64,000 nt of DNA, taken from positions 62,001 to 126,000 of the forward strand of contig NZ_QFKX01000006.1 of the NCBI RefSeq assembly GCF_003130585.1, read 5' to 3'. Position numbers and translations under genes: made by a program. The stretch is from Brachybacterium endophyticum (lineage in GTDB: Bacteria; Actinomycetota; Actinomycetes; Actinomycetales; Dermabacteraceae). Below, piece by piece: positions 51,313-61,544 of the stretch (positions are counted from its first letter, which is position 1; each line of letters starts with the position of its first letter). The notes below the pieces were generated by a model that ran no database searches, was not told the origin of the DNA, and saw nothing but the letters and a program-made list of their open reading frames with translations.

Positions 51313-52300
51313 CCTCGCGACAGGCGGAGCCGAGCGCAGCGCAGCTGCGGGACCTGCTCGTGCGCGTCCGGCCCGAGCCCGGCGCCGGGCGGGAGCAGAT
51401 GACGGCGCTCCCGCGCATGCGTCGACTGGGGCGGGGCTGGGACAACACCCTGTGGCACGCGGGGTCCCTGGCCGACGGCACCCGAGCCGTGCTCCGGGTC
51501 CCGCACCGCGAGATCGCCCGGGAGCTCCTGACTCGCGAGATCGCCGTTCTCGGGGATCCCCGGGCACTCCCCGCTGCGCTGCCGTTCGCCCGCCCGCGTC
51601 TGCTGGGAAGCCTCGGTGCGGGAGAGCCCGGAGGGCCGGTCGCGCTGCTCACCTGGGTCGACGGGGAGCTCGTCGCCGATCGGATCGCGCACGACGGCGC
51701 CGACGCCCAGGACCTCGGCGGGCGGCTCGCACGCTCCCTCGCGGCGCTGCACCGCCCTGCGCCGGCGGGGACGGCGCGCAGCGGCGTGCGCGGGGTGCCG
51801 CTCGCGACGCGCTCGGAGGCGCTCGCCGCCGAGGACGAGCACCTGGACCCGCCGACGTCGCGACTGATCCGCGAGATCTGGACGCGAGGTCTGGACGCTC
51901 CCGGGTGGGACGGGCCGGATCTGCTGCTGCACGGGGACCCGCACCCCGGGAACCTCGTCATCCCGTCCGGTCCTGCGGGGGAGGCGCACGGTCGAGCAGC
52001 CGACGAGGGCCTCGGTCTCATCGACTGGGGCGATGTCACGGCAGGTGATCCGGCGAGCGACGTCGCCGCGGTCCTCTACCTCGAGACGTCCGGGGTCGGG
52101 ATCCAGGAGTACCTGCGGCACGCCCCGTGGGCCCGGGACGCGGGGCAGGCGCAACGGGACGCGCTGGTCGAGCGCGCACGGCGTGGGGCGCGCGGTACGC
52201 CTCGGCGATCCTCTCCCACACCGCGCATCCTGATGAGAGAGGGCACCGCGCTCTCGCGGCGGGCGCCCGCCGCATGCTGGACGGGCTCGCGCGGACCTAG
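51309..52300 (+). pseudogene. Aminoglycoside/hydroxyurea phosphotransferase-like protein, apparent frameshift
   Basis: The product matches a small-molecule kinase (APH fold): LLLHGDPHPGNLVI is the catalytic loop H-G-D-x-x-x-x-N and LIDWGDVTAGDPASDVAAVL the metal-binding D-x-D-type motif. At about 52178 to 52185 the frame shifts; the other frame continues in family style as AWGARYASAILSHTAHPDER, then GHRALAAGARRMLDGLART, to a TAG at 52298. A single missing base explains it. In the unshifted frame the product continues with non-family sequence to 52391. It could be a recent mutation or a sequencing error. Confidence 0.75.
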
Positions 52301-52344
52301 GCACCTGCTTGCCGGCATGCAGCCGAGCGCCGGCGCCGACCTCC

Positions 52345-52854
52345 TCAGCGCTGCCGGGAGACGTCGGCCGAGGGGGCGCCGAGAGCGGTGAGCAGGGCAT
52401 CGGGGTCGGGCACCGAGAAGGCCAGACGACGATCGTCCTCCAGCAGCAGCGTCACCTCGGGACCGCCGGCCCGCAGCATGGTGTCCCCGGCGCCCTCGTG
52501 ACGCCGGCCCCAGCCGAAGCCGACCCCGTCCAGGTGATAGCCCGCTCGTGCGGCCCGGATCTGCGAGCGCGGGACCCGCAGGGCCCGGCCGAACAGAAGG
52601 CCTCCGCGGAGGTGGAGCGTCGAGGCGTCGAGGTCGATCGCCAGGCGGAGACGGAGCAGGCCGAGGCACAGCAGGAGCCCGAGCACGACGACGACCGCCG
52701 CGATCAGCACGTCCGTCCCGCGCGGGGCCGGGGGCACGACCAGCACGAGCGCGGCGCAGGCCAGTGTGATGGCGAGGAGCACGATCCCGACCACCGCCGG
52801 GACCCGGCCGCTCCGCGCGGTGGCCCGGTAGGTGAGGGTGGAGGGGACGCTCAT
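52345..52854 (-). CDS. Small membrane protein (PH-like)
   Basis: A 169-residue protein with two transmembrane helices in the first half (VPAVVGIVLLAITLACAALV, VLIAAVVVVLGLLLCLGLLR), then a beta-rich segment (LHLRGGLLFGRALRVPRSQI). This is like the PH-type membrane proteins of actinobacteria. It follows kbl on the same strand after 27 bases. Function unknown. Confidence 0.65.
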   Translation of the reverse strand: MSVPSTLTYRATARSGRVPAVVGIVLLAITLACAALVLVVPPAPRGTDVLIAAVVVVLGLLLCLGLLRLRLAIDLDASTLHLRGGLLFGRALRVPRSQIRAARAGYHLDGVGFGWGRRHEGAGDTMLRAGGPEVTLLLEDDRRLAFSVPDPDALLTALGAPSADVSRQR

Positions 52855-52881
52855 TGGATCTTCCGTCCGTCCGGACGCGCC

Positions 52882-54099
52882 TCAGCAGACCTCGGTCGCC
52901 CCGCGGGCGGTCACGAACGCCTGCACGCAGGCCTCCACGTCCTCGCTCGAGTGCGCGGCCGAGAGCTGCACGCGGATCCGTGCCCTGTCCTGCGGGACCA
53001 CGGGGTAGGAGAACGCCGTGACGTACACGCCCTGGGCGAGCATCGCGTCGGCCACCTTGGCGGCGCGCCGCGCGTCCCCGAACATCACCGGGATGATCGC
53101 GTGCTCGCCGGGCAGCAGGTCGAAGCCTTCCTCGTCCATGCGCCGACGGAACAGGGCGGCGTTCTCGAACAGCTTCTCGCGCAGGCCCGCGCTGGTCTCG
53201 ACCAGGTCGAGGGCCGTCAGGGTCGCGGCCACGATCGAGGGGGCCAGGGAGTTGGAGAACAGGTAGGGGCGTGCCTTCTGGCGCAGCATGTCCACGACCT
53301 CGCGACGCCCCGAGACGTACCCGCCGCTCGCGCCGCCGAGGGCCTTCCCGAAGGTGCCCGTGTAGATGTCGACCCGGTCCGGGACGCCGAAGTGCTCGGG
53401 CGTGCCGGCGCCGGTCGCGCCCATGAAGCCGACCGCGTGGGAGTCGTCGACCAGGACCATCGCCCCGTACTCGTCGGCCAGGTCGCAGATCCGGTCCAGG
53501 GGAGCGAGGTAGCCGTCCATCGAGAACACGCCGTCGGTGACGATGATCGTGCGGCGGGCCGGTGCCCCCTCGTTCTGGGTGCGGGTGGCCTCGAGCTGGG
53601 CGCGCAGATCCTCCATGTCGGCGTTGCGGTACCGGTACCGGGCGGCCTTGGACAGGCGGATGCCGTCGATCAGGGAGGCATGGTTCAGCTCGTCGGAGAT
53701 GATCGCGTCCCCGCGGCCGAACAGGGACTCGAAGACGCCTCCGTTGGCGTCGAAGCACGAGGAGAACAGGATCGTCGCCTCGGTGCCCAGGAACTCGCTG
53801 ACCTTGGTCTCGAGCTCGAGGTGCAGATCGCCGGTCCCGCAGATGAAGCGCACCGAGGCCATCCCGAACCCGCGCTCGTCCAGGGCCCGCTTCGCGGCGT
53901 CGATCAACCGCGGGGCGTCGGCGAGGCCCAGGTAGTTGTTCGCGCAGAAGTTCAGGACGTCGGCAGCGGGCTCGCCGAAGGCGGCGGCCTCCACGTGGGC
54001 GGACTGCGGGGTCGAGATCGTGCGCTCGTTCTTGAAGGTGCCCGCCGCGCGGATCTCCTCGAGCTCGGTGGCGAGCTGGTCCTTCACATCGGCGAACAT
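52882..54099 (-). CDS. kbl: 2-amino-3-ketobutyrate CoA ligase (glycine C-acetyltransferase)
   Basis: A 405-residue PLP enzyme that cleaves 2-amino-3-ketobutyrate with CoA to glycine and acetyl-Co[41 protein letters not shown] and the PLP lysine in [17 protein letters not shown] are visible. ATG 54099 has GAGGAGG upstream. It lies 88 bases after tdh on the same strand, so the two form a threonine degradation operon. Confidence 0.95.
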   Translation of the reverse strand: MFADVKDQLATELEEIRAAGTFKNERTISTPQSAHVEAAAFGEPAADVLNFCANNYLGLADAPRLIDAAKRALDERGFGMASVRFICGTGDLHLELETKVSEFLGTEATILFSSCFDANGGVFESLFGRGDAIISDELNHASLIDGIRLSKAARYRYRNADMEDLRAQLEATRTQNEGAPARRTIIVTDGVFSMDGYLAPLDRICDLADEYGAMVLVDDSHAVGFMGATGAGTPEHFGVPDRVDIYTGTFGKALGGASGGYVSGRREVVDMLRQKARPYLFSNSLAPSIVAATLTALDLVETSAGLREKLFENAALFRRRMDEEGFDLLPGEHAIIPVMFGDARRAAKVADAMLAQGVYVTAFSYPVVPQDRARIRVQLSAAHSSEDVEACVQAFVTARGATEVC

Positions 54100-54187
54100 C
54101 GGGGTGCCTCCTCGGGCGGGGTGGGTGGCCGGGCTGCGGTGTGCAGCGGGCCGGGGAGTTGCAGGGGGTCGGCTGAGGGTCTGCGGA

Positions 54188-55264
54188 TCAGCCGACCCGG
54201 GTCCAGTCCAGCACGACCTTGCCGCCGCTGCCGGAGCGGGCGATGTCGAAGGCACGCTCCCAGTCCGTCGCCGGCAGCACGTCGGTGACGGTCGCGCTGA
54301 TGCGCTCGCGCAGCACCGGGCTGGTCGAGATCATCGCGCTCATCGCGTTCCAGGTCTCGAACATCTCGCGCCCGTAGATGCCCTGGAGCGTGAGCATGTG
54401 GGTGATCACGGTGGTCCAGTCCAGCTCGAAGTGGCGGGAGGGGAGCCCCAGCAGGGCGATCTTCCCGCCGTGGTTCATGTTGGCGATCATCTCCTGCAGG
54501 GCGCTGGGCTGCCCGGAGATCTCCAGGCCCACGTCGAAGCCCTCCTTCATCCCCAGCTCCCGCTGCACATCGGTGATGCGACGCTCACCGACGTTCACCG
54601 CCAGATCGACGCCGGCGGCGCGGGCCATCTCCAGCCGGTGCTCGTGGACGTCGGTGATCGCGACGTAGCGGGCGCCCGCGTGGCGGGCCACCGCCGCGGC
54701 CATCAGGCCGATCGGGCCCGCGCCGGTGATCAGGACGTCCTCGCCCACCAGGGGGAACTTCAGGGCCGTGTGCACGGCATTGCCGAAGGGATCGAAGACG
54801 GCGCCGAGCTCGGGGGAGATGACGTCCTCGCGGCCGTCGTGCTCGTGGACCCAGACGTTCTGGTGGGGGACCACGACCTGCTCGGCGAAGGCGCCGTCGC
54901 GCTGCACGCCGACGCTGCGGGTGCGGATGCACAGCTGGCGTCGGCCGGCGCGGCAGTTGCGGCACACGCCGCACACCACGTGGCCCTCGCCCGAGACGCG
55001 ATCGCCCACACGCACGTCCGGCACCTCCGCGCCGATCTCCACGACCTCCCCGTAGAACTCGTGGCCGGGGGTGAAGGGGACCGTGTCGCACATCGACTGC
55101 GCCGAGGAGTCCCAGGCGAGAAGGTGCAGATCGGTGCCGCACAGCCCCGCGCGCAGCACGGCGATGCGCACGTCCCAGGGTCCGACCCGGGGGACGGGCA
55201 CTTCGGTGAGCTCGAGCCCCGGCCCGGGCGCCGTCTTGCGCAGGGCGCGCATCGTCTCCGTCAT
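54188..55264 (-). CDS. tdh: L-threonine 3-dehydrogenase
   Basis: A 358-residue zinc alcohol-dehydrogenase-type enzyme. The catalytic zinc Cys is in [23 protein letters not shown] follows, the structural zinc loop is [15 protein letters not shown] and the NAD fold is [20 protein letters not shown]. It oxidises L-threonine to 2-amino-3-ketobutyrate, the kbl substrate. ATG 55264 has GAGGAGGACC upstream. Confidence 0.95.
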   Translation of the reverse strand: MTETMRALRKTAPGPGLELTEVPVPRVGPWDVRIAVLRAGLCGTDLHLLAWDSSAQSMCDTVPFTPGHEFYGEVVEIGAEVPDVRVGDRVSGEGHVVCGVCRNCRAGRRQLCIRTRSVGVQRDGAFAEQVVVPHQNVWVHEHDGREDVISPELGAVFDPFGNAVHTALKFPLVGEDVLITGAGPIGLMAAAVARHAGARYVAITDVHEHRLEMARAAGVDLAVNVGERRITDVQRELGMKEGFDVGLEISGQPSALQEMIANMNHGGKIALLGLPSRHFELDWTTVITHMLTLQGIYGREMFETWNAMSAMISTSPVLRERISATVTDVLPATDWERAFDIARSGSGGKVVLDWTRVG

Positions 55265-55373
55265 CCCTCTGGTCCTCCTCGCGGATCGGTCGGCCCAAGA
55301 CTAGCGGCAGGCTGCGTGGTTCTGCGCGTTGTGGCGCGGAACGCGCAGAGACGGCTGCGTGAGTGTCGCGTTC

Positions 55374-56378
55374 TCATCGGGTGCCCACGCGCCCCGTTCC
55401 GCTCGCCCGGATCGCCTCGACCACGTGGCCGATGATCCCCAGTCGCGCGCTCACGTCGGCATCGGAGGGGGCCTGCACCTTGACGCCGACGTACTCGAGG
55501 TCGCCCGCAGCGGCCATGCACTCGCGCACCCGCGCGGCGGTCAGGAGCGAGCCGGGCTCGTCGACGTCCAGGGGCAGGTGCGCATCGGCCCACGGAGCCC
55601 CGAAACCGGTCGCGTTCCCGCCCGCTCCGGAGAAGATCAGGCCGCGGAGGCTCCCGGCGGCTGCTGCCTCGGCGACCTGCTCCTGGGGCACGGAGGGGTC
55701 GTGCGACTCCACGGCCGAGCGTCCCCAGTTCAGGGTGAGCCCGATCCCGGCCTCGCGTGCGGCTGCCAGTTCCTCGCGCAGCGAGAGGAACCGCTTCTCG
55801 CCGGCGACCCGGTCGTTCGCGGCGTCGCAGTGCTCGATGACCAGGTCGATGCCCTCGGGGACCTCGAGGTCGGCGAGGGAGCGGGGGAAGGCGTCGGCGT
55901 CGGCCCGACCGCTCGGTGCGGACTGGATCTGCACCCGCCGCACGTGTGCGCTGCCGATCCGCTGGTTCACGGCGTCGGCGGCGCTGAGCAGCCCCGCCGT
56001 GTACGCGAGCGCCGCGCGCCTGCCGTCCTCGTCCGGCGAGGCCAGACCGAAGCTCGGGTCGGCGGCCACGTGCTGCATCGTGCCGGGGATCGCCGTCAGG
56101 ACGCTGTCGGGGAAGCGATCCTCGAGCAAACGGGCGAGATCCTCGATGCTGCCGCCCTCTCCCGCGAGCAGGTGCTGGGTCGGGACCTCGAGACCCGTCG
56201 CCCCCAGGTGCTCCCTCAGCCCCGCGTAGAACCCTGGACGGTCCTCCGCCGCCGGCAGGGCTGCGTAGGCACCGATCAGCAGAGGCGTCGGAGCGGCGGC
56301 CCCGTCGCCCCCTCCGGTCACGCCCCGGGCCGTGACCTCGCTGCCGTCGTCGCCGTCGGGGGCGTGGTGCTGGGGCAT
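55374..56378 (-). CDS. DUF4862 family protein
   Basis: A 334-residue protein with a TIM-barrel-like pattern: LLIGAYAALPAAEDRPGFYA, GLEVPTQHLLAGEGGSIEDL, IDLVIEHCDAANDRVAGEKR and LTLNWGRSAVESHDPSVPQE. These blocks are those of the DUF4862 family common in actinobacteria, of unknown function. The similarity to sugar isomerase folds is visual only. ATG 56378 has AAGGAG upstream. Confidence 0.8.
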   Translation of the reverse strand: MPQHHAPDGDDGSEVTARGVTGGGDGAAAPTPLLIGAYAALPAAEDRPGFYAGLREHLGATGLEVPTQHLLAGEGGSIEDLARLLEDRFPDSVLTAIPGTMQHVAADPSFGLASPDEDGRRAALAYTAGLLSAADAVNQRIGSAHVRRVQIQSAPSGRADADAFPRSLADLEVPEGIDLVIEHCDAANDRVAGEKRFLSLREELAAAREAGIGLTLNWGRSAVESHDPSVPQEQVAEAAAAGSLRGLIFSGAGGNATGFGAPWADAHLPLDVDEPGSLLTAARVRECMAAAGDLEYVGVKVQAPSDADVSARLGIIGHVVEAIRASGTGRVGTR

Positions 56379-56538
56379 GTGACTCCTTCGTCCGGGGAGC
56401 GGCGACCGCGCCGCACCAGCACCTTATGCCCCCATCCGGTGCCCCGGTCCGAGCGCGGGCGACGCCCCGGTCCGAGCGGGCCCGGTGACGCTGCGCCGGG
56501 GCAAGGGAATCGAGGCGACCGCGGGGCGGCCGACCGCC

Positions 56539-56544
56539 TAGCAT
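56539..56544 (+). promoter_or_regulatory. -10 element of hrpA (leaderless)
   Basis: TAGCAT ends 8 bases before the ATG at 56553, and no Shine-Dalgarno sequence is present, so hrpA is probably leaderless. Confidence 0.45.
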
Positions 56545-56552
56545 GGACCATC

Positions 56553-59500
56553 ATGAGCGCGCGCCCGAGCACCCCCGAGAACCCCGCGGAGGACCCGCAG
56601 CTCGCGATCACCTACCCGGCCGAGCTCCCCGTCTCCCAGCAGCACGACGAGATCGTGGACGCGCTGCGCGAGAACCAGGTCGTGATCATCGCGGGGGAGA
56701 CCGGGTCGGGCAAGACCACGCAGATCCCCAAGATGCTGCTCGAGCTCGGGTACGGCAGCGGCGGCAGGGTCGTCGGCCACACCCAGCCCCGCCGGCTCGC
56801 CGCCCGCAGCGTCGCCGGCCGGATCGCGAGCGAACTGGGCCAGAAGCTCGGCGAAGGCACGGTCGGCTACCAGGTGCGCTTCACCAAGGAGGTCGCCCGC
56901 GGGGCCCGGCTGAAGCTGATGACCGACGGCATCCTGCTCGCCGAGCTGGGGTCCGACCGGCTGCTGCGCCGCTACGACGCGATCATCATCGACGAGGCCC
57001 ACGAGCGCTCGCTGAACATCGACGTCATCCTGGGGTACCTGCGGCAGATCCTCCCCGAGCGTCCCGACCTCAAGGTCGTCATCACCTCCGCGACCATCGA
57101 CCCCGAGCGCTTCGCCCAGCACTTTGCGACCCGGGGCCCGGCCGGCGAGCTGCACCCCGCCCCGATCCTCGAGGTCTCCGGTCGCACCTACCCCGTCGAG
57201 GTGCGCTACCGCCCGCTCGTGATCGACGCCGAGGTCGCCGCCGAGGAGGCCTCCGAGGCCGACGAGCTCGAGGACATCCACTCCATCGAGCGCGACCTCG
57301 ACGAAGCGATCATCGACGCGGTCGACGAGCTCGCCGCCGAGGGCCCCGGCGACATGCTCGTCTTCCTCCCCGGCGAGCGCGAGATCCGGGAGATCCGCGA
57401 GAGCCTGGAGACGCATCTGGCCAGCGGGTCACGCTCGCGCCTGCCCACCGAGGTGCTGCCGCTGTTCGGGCGGCTCTCCGCGAGCGACCAGCAGCGGATC
57501 TTCTCCCCGCCGCCAGCGGGGACGCATCGGCGGATCATCCTGTCCACGAACGTCGCGGAGACCTCGCTGACCGTCCCCGGGATCACCTACGTGATCGACT
57601 CGGGGCTGGCCCGCATCTCCCGCTACTCCCAGCGCACGAAGGTGCAGCGCCTGCCGATCGAGCCGATCTCGCAGGCCAGCGCGAACCAGCGCTCGGGCCG
57701 CTCGGGGCGCACCCACCCCGGCATCGCGATCCGGCTGTTCTCGCAGGAGGACTTCGAGGGCCGCCCCGAGTTCACCGAGCCGGAGATCCTGCGCACGAAC
57801 CTCGCCTCGGTCGTGCTGCTGATGACCTCGCTGGGCCTGGGCGACGTCGAGTCCTTCCCCTTCGTCGAGCCTCCCGCCACCCGGGCCGTGACCGACGGCG
57901 TGCGCCTCCTCGAGGAGCTGCGCGCGATCGAGGCCGCTCCGAGGGCGCCCGGTGGCAGGCGTCTCACGGGGATCGGGAAGGTGCTCGCGCGCTTCCCCCT
58001 GGATCCGCGCATGGCGCGCATGCTCATCGAGGCCGACCGTCTCGGTGCGCTGCGCGAGGTGCTCGTGGTCGTCGCGGGTCTGTCGATCCAGGACCCGCGC
58101 GAGCGCCCGCTGGGCTTCGAGCAGCAGGCGAAGGAGAAGCACCGCCGGTTCGAGGACGAGACGAGTGACTTCCTGTCGCTGCTGAACCTGTGGAACCACC
58201 TGCAGGAGCGCCGCAAAGAGCTCTCGGGCAGCGCCTTCCGTCGCGAGGTGCGCGGCGAGTACCTCCACTACCTGCGGATCCGCGAGTGGTGGGACCTGCA
58301 CTCGCAGTTGAAGGACATGGCCAAGGATGCCGGCCTGCACCTGAACCAGAGCGAGGCGGACCCTGCCCGCATCCACCAGGCGCTGCTGGCGGGGCTGCTC
58401 TCCCACGTCGGCCTCTACGACGACCGCAGCCGCGAGTACTCCGGAGCCCGTGGTGCCCGCTTCGCCCTCTGGCCCGGGTCCGCCCTGGCCCGGAGACGAC
58501 CCGAGCTGGTGATGGTCGCCGAGCTGGTGGAGACCTCCCGGCTGTGGGGGCGCACCGCCGCCCGCATCGACGCGAGCTGGGTCGAGGAGGTCGGCGCGCA
58601 CGTCCTGAAGCGCTCGCACTCCGAGCCGTTCTGGTCCTCCAAGCGCTCCTCGGCGATGGCTCACGAGAAGGTCACCCTCTACGGGGTGCCGATCATCGCC
58701 GACCACGTGGTGCCCTACGGGCGCGTGGACCCCGAGCTCTCGCGCGACATCTTCCTCCAGAACGCTCTGGTCGAGGGGGACTGGCGCACCCGCCACCACT
58801 TCTTCCGCGACAACCGGGCGCTGATCGCCAGGCTCGAGGAGCTCGAGGCCAAGACCCGACGGCGCGACCTGCTGATCGGCGACGAGCAGGTCTTCGCCTT
58901 CTACGACGCGCGAGTGCCCGCGGACGTCGTCTCCGGACGTCACTTCGATTCCTGGTGGAAGAAGCAGCGCCACGAGACACCCGACCTGCTCACGCTCACC
59001 GAGGAGGACCTGCTCGCGGCCGACGAGTCCGTCACCGCCGCGATCCACGCCGACTTCCCCGACACCTGGGTCCAGGGCGACCTGACGCTGCCGCTGACCT
59101 ACTCCTTCGGCGACGTCGGCGCGCAGGGGAGCGACGGGGTGACCGCGACCGTCCCGCTCGCGGTCCTGAACCGCGTCACCCCGCGTGGTTTCGACTGGCT
59201 CGTGCCGGGGATGCGCGAGGAGTTGATCACGGAGCTGATCCGCTCCCTGCCCAAACCGATCCGTCGGCACCTGGTGCCGGCGCCCGAGCGCGCCAAGGTC
59301 GTGGCCGGGACCCTGCACGACGACGATCCCGACGCGGGGGAGCCCTTCGTCGAGGCCGTGGCCGACGAGCTCGTGGGCCTTCCCGGCGTCCCGGGCGACC
59401 TCGAGCTGTACGGCCCCGAGTTCGACCTGTCCAAGGTGCCCGCCCATCTGCGCATGCACTTCCGCGTGGTCGACGAGAAGGGGCGCCGGATCGGGGCGGG

Positions 59501-60458
59501 GGACGATCTGGCGCAGCTGCAGCGCAGCCTGAAGAAGCGGATGGACGACTCGGTGACCACCCAGGGCGAGGACCTCGCCCGACGCGACCTCTCCGCCTTC
59601 CCCGCGGACGGCGTCCCGGCGGTCCATCACAGCCGCGTGGGCGGTCTCCAGGTCACCGGGTACCCGGCCCTGGTGGCCGTCCGCGGGGACGACGGGCAGG
59701 TCCAGCGTGTGGACCTCTCGGTGCTCGCGACGGCCGAGGAGCAGGCGACGGCGCACCCCGACGGCGTGATCGCCCTGGTGGACCGCTCGCTGCATCCCGA
59801 TCTGCAGGGCGTGCTGAACGCCCTGCCGAACCCGACGAAGCTCGCCGTCGCCCAGTCGCCCTACGGCTCGAGCGCCGCACTGCTTGCCGACGCGTCCCTC
59901 GCCGCGACCGCCCATCTGGTCGGCGACGCGAGTGCGGTGCGCACCCACGAGCAGTTCGAGCAGGCGCTCTCCCGTGTCCGCGAGCAGCACGACGCCGCCG
60001 CCGCGCAGGCGGTCAAGGACGCGGCCTCCGCGCTCGCCGCCCACGCGAGCCTGTCCAAGAAGGTCTCCAGGATCTCCTCGCTGGCGATCCTCACCCAGCT
60101 CACCGAGATCCGTGACCACGCGGCGTCCCTGGTGGGCGAGCGGTTCGTCTCTCGCGCCGGCGTCGAGCACCTGGGCGACCTCGTGCGCTACCTAAAGGCG
60201 GACGGGATCCGGCTGGACAAGCTCGAGGAGAACCCGCCACGCGATGCCAAGCTGGCCTGGCAGGTCCACGACGTCGAGCAGCTGTGGCAGCGCACCCGTG
60301 CGAAGCTCTCCCGCGCCCGCGTGGCCCGGGCGGACGCCGCCCGCATCCCCTGGCTGCTCGAGGAGTACCGGGTGAGCCTGTTCGCCCAGACGCTGGGGAC
60401 CCGTGAGACGGTCTCGGACAAGCGGATCCGCTCCGCGATCACAGCCCTGGACGGCTGA
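56553..60458 (+). CDS. hrpA: ATP-dependent RNA helicase HrpA
   Basis: A 1301-residue DEAH-box helicase. Walker A is IIAGETGSGKTTQIPKM, motif II is IIIDEAHERSLNIDVI, motif III is VVITSATIDPERFAQHF, and QRSGRSGRTHPGIAIRLF is motif VI. The HA2/OB region follows, then the long DUF3418 C-terminal domain (ending RVSLFAQTLGTRETVSDKRI). Length matches full HrpA. It acts in ribosome-collision rescue or mRNA processing. ATG 56553 lies right after a -10 element. Confidence 0.95.
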   Translation: MSARPSTPENPAEDPQLAITYPAELPVSQQHDEIVDALRENQVVIIAGETGSGKTTQIPKMLLELGYGSGGRVVGHTQPRRLAARSVAGRIASELGQKLGEGTVGYQVRFTKEVARGARLKLMTDGILLAELGSDRLLRRYDAIIIDEAHERSLNIDVILGYLRQILPERPDLKVVITSATIDPERFAQHFATRGPAGELHPAPILEVSGRTYPVEVRYRPLVIDAEVAAEEASEADELEDIHSIERDLDEAIIDAVDELAAEGPGDMLVFLPGEREIREIRESLETHLASGSRSRLPTEVLPLFGRLSASDQQRIFSPPPAGTHRRIILSTNVAETSLTVPGITYVIDSGLARISRYSQRTKVQRLPIEPISQASANQRSGRSGRTHPGIAIRLFSQEDFEGRPEFTEPEILRTNLASVVLLMTSLGLGDVESFPFVEPPATRAVTDGVRLLEELRAIEAAPRAPGGRRLTGIGKVLARFPLDPRMARMLIEADRLGALREVLVVVAGLSIQDPRERPLGFEQQAKEKHRRFEDETSDFLSLLNLWNHLQERRKELSGSAFRREVRGEYLHYLRIREWWDLHSQLKDMAKDAGLHLNQSEADPARIHQALLAGLLSHVGLYDDRSREYSGARGARFALWPGSALARRRPELVMVAELVETSRLWGRTAARIDASWVEEVGAHVLKRSHSEPFWSSKRSSAMAHEKVTLYGVPIIADHVVPYGRVDPELSRDIFLQNALVEGDWRTRHHFFRDNRALIARLEELEAKTRRRDLLIGDEQVFAFYDARVPADVVSGRHFDSWWKKQRHETPDLLTLTEEDLLAADESVTAAIHADFPDTWVQGDLTLPLTYSFGDVGAQGSDGVTATVPLAVLNRVTPRGFDWLVPGMREELITELIRSLPKPIRRHLVPAPERAKVVAGTLHDDDPDAGEPFVEAVADELVGLPGVPGDLELYGPEFDLSKVPAHLRMHFRVVDEKGRRIGAGDDLAQLQRSLKKRMDDSVTTQGEDLARRDLSAFPADGVPAVHHSRVGGLQVTGYPALVAVRGDDGQVQRVDLSVLATAEEQATAHPDGVIALVDRSLHPDLQGVLNALPNPTKLAVAQSPYGSSAALLADASLAATAHLVGDASAVRTHEQFEQALSRVREQHDAAAAQAVKDAASALAAHASLSKKVSRISSLAILTQLTEIRDHAASLVGERFVSRAGVEHLGDLVRYLKADGIRLDKLEENPPRDAKLAWQVHDVEQLWQRTRAKLSRARVARADAARIPWLLEEYRVSLFAQTLGTRETVSDKRIRSAITALDG

Positions 60459-60826
60459 GCTGCGACGGGCCCGGGTTCCGGGGTCTCGAACCGAACGACG
60501 TGACACAGGTGACCTGATCTGTGTGCATCAACCCACGACCGTCGGTCTCATACGCAACTTTTGCGTTTCACCGTGGGCGAAGGGGCGGAACGGTCTCGCA
60601 GTGCACTGATCGTCCGCTGAACGGGCGCTCGACCGGTCACGACGAGGCCACGGCGCCGTCGCTCCGCTCGGGTCAAGGACGTCATGCTCGTGCAAAAGGC
60701 GAGGAAACGCGCGCGACGGGACCCGGCGAACCGGACAGACCCGCTGTTCACAGCGATGCAGCGGCTCGCTAGCGTCGTCGACGTTCTTCCGGCTCCCGGA
60801 TCCCTCCCACCTCGAAGGTGCCTCGC
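60459..60826. other. Intergenic region without a gene
   Basis: 368 bases after hrpA. No long supported frame occurs on either strand, and I see no clear riboswitch. The end (GAAGGTG, 60814 to 60820) is the ribosome binding site of the next gene. Short direct words (CGACCGGTCACGACG) have no clear structure. Confidence 0.5.
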
Positions 60827-61411
60827 ATGACTCTCTCCCGCCGCCACCTGCTGCTCGCCGGGACCATCGGACTGACCGCCCTCGCCACCACCGCCCCTGC
60901 GATGGCGGAGGGCACCGGCTCCGACGTGTGGAGCGAGGAGTTCATGACCCGGCCGGAGACCCGTGAGGGCTTCGCGGTGGACTCGATGGACGACTGGCAG
61001 GTCCAGAACGCCCGCTTCATCATCGCGGTGTGCAAGGGACACGGGATCACCGCGCACGGCACCCAGATCGCGCTCGCGACCGCGATCGTCGAGTCCTGGC
61101 TGTACAACTACCAGCCGGAGGTCGACCTCGATTCCGGTGGTCTGTTCCAGCAGCGCCCCTCGGCGGGATGGGGCACCGTCGCCGACGTGCGGCACAAGAA
61201 GCGGGCCGTCGACGCCTTCCTGGGCTTCGGCCCCCATGCGACCGCGCCCGGCCTGATCACCGTCGCCCCCGACTACGAGAACTGGGACCTCGGCACCGCC
61301 GCGCAGGCCGTGCAGGTCTCCGACCACCCCGAGCGCTACAACGAGCAGGCGGGCGCCGCCGCGATCCTGTGGGGCCGCTACGCCGACAGCGTGGATCCCT
61401 TCTCCGGCTGA
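60827..61411 (+). CDS. Secreted lysozyme/transglycosylase-like protein
   Basis: A 194-residue protein. The N-terminus MTLSRRHLLLAGTIGLTALA has a twin-arginine motif and hydrophobic core, then TTAPAMAEG as cleavage region. The mature domain has QIALATAIVESWLYNYQPEV, DSGGLFQQRPSAGWGT and AAQAVQVSDHPERYNEQAGA, the pattern of actinobacterial lysozyme-like cell-wall hydrolases in which the Glu of IVES is probably catalytic. ATG 60827 is chosen over the in-frame GTG 60818. Confidence 0.8.
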   Translation: MTLSRRHLLLAGTIGLTALATTAPAMAEGTGSDVWSEEFMTRPETREGFAVDSMDDWQVQNARFIIAVCKGHGITAHGTQIALATAIVESWLYNYQPEVDLDSGGLFQQRPSAGWGTVADVRHKKRAVDAFLGFGPHATAPGLITVAPDYENWDLGTAAQAVQVSDHPERYNEQAGAAAILWGRYADSVDPFSG

Positions 61412-61532
61412 GGCATCCTCGTCCCCGGCTGAGCGACCCCGTCGCGGGCCGGGGCGAGCAGCGGGTACGGGCGCTCGGACAGCGACCGCCGATCGTGCCG
61501 CGTGGCGGGTGCACGGCGGCTGTCACGCTCGC

Positions 61533-61538
61533 TACGAT
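61533..61538 (+). promoter_or_regulatory. -10 element of the malic enzyme gene (leaderless)
   Basis: TACGAT ends 6 bases before the ATG at 61545, with no Shine-Dalgarno between, so the transcript is probably leaderless. Confidence 0.45.
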
Positions 61539-61544
61539 CGGCGC

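Noticed and set aside
47986..51567. 1193-codon minus-strand frame across two transporter genes
   Set aside because: Antisense shadow; both transporters on the plus strand have full family motifs.
57429..60170. 913-codon minus-strand frame inside hrpA
   Set aside because: Antisense shadow of a clear DEAH helicase.
60459..60826. c-di-AMP (ydaO-type) riboswitch before the secreted wall hydrolase gene
   Set aside because: Such switches occur before actinobacterial wall-hydrolase genes, but the conserved core words could not be found here.
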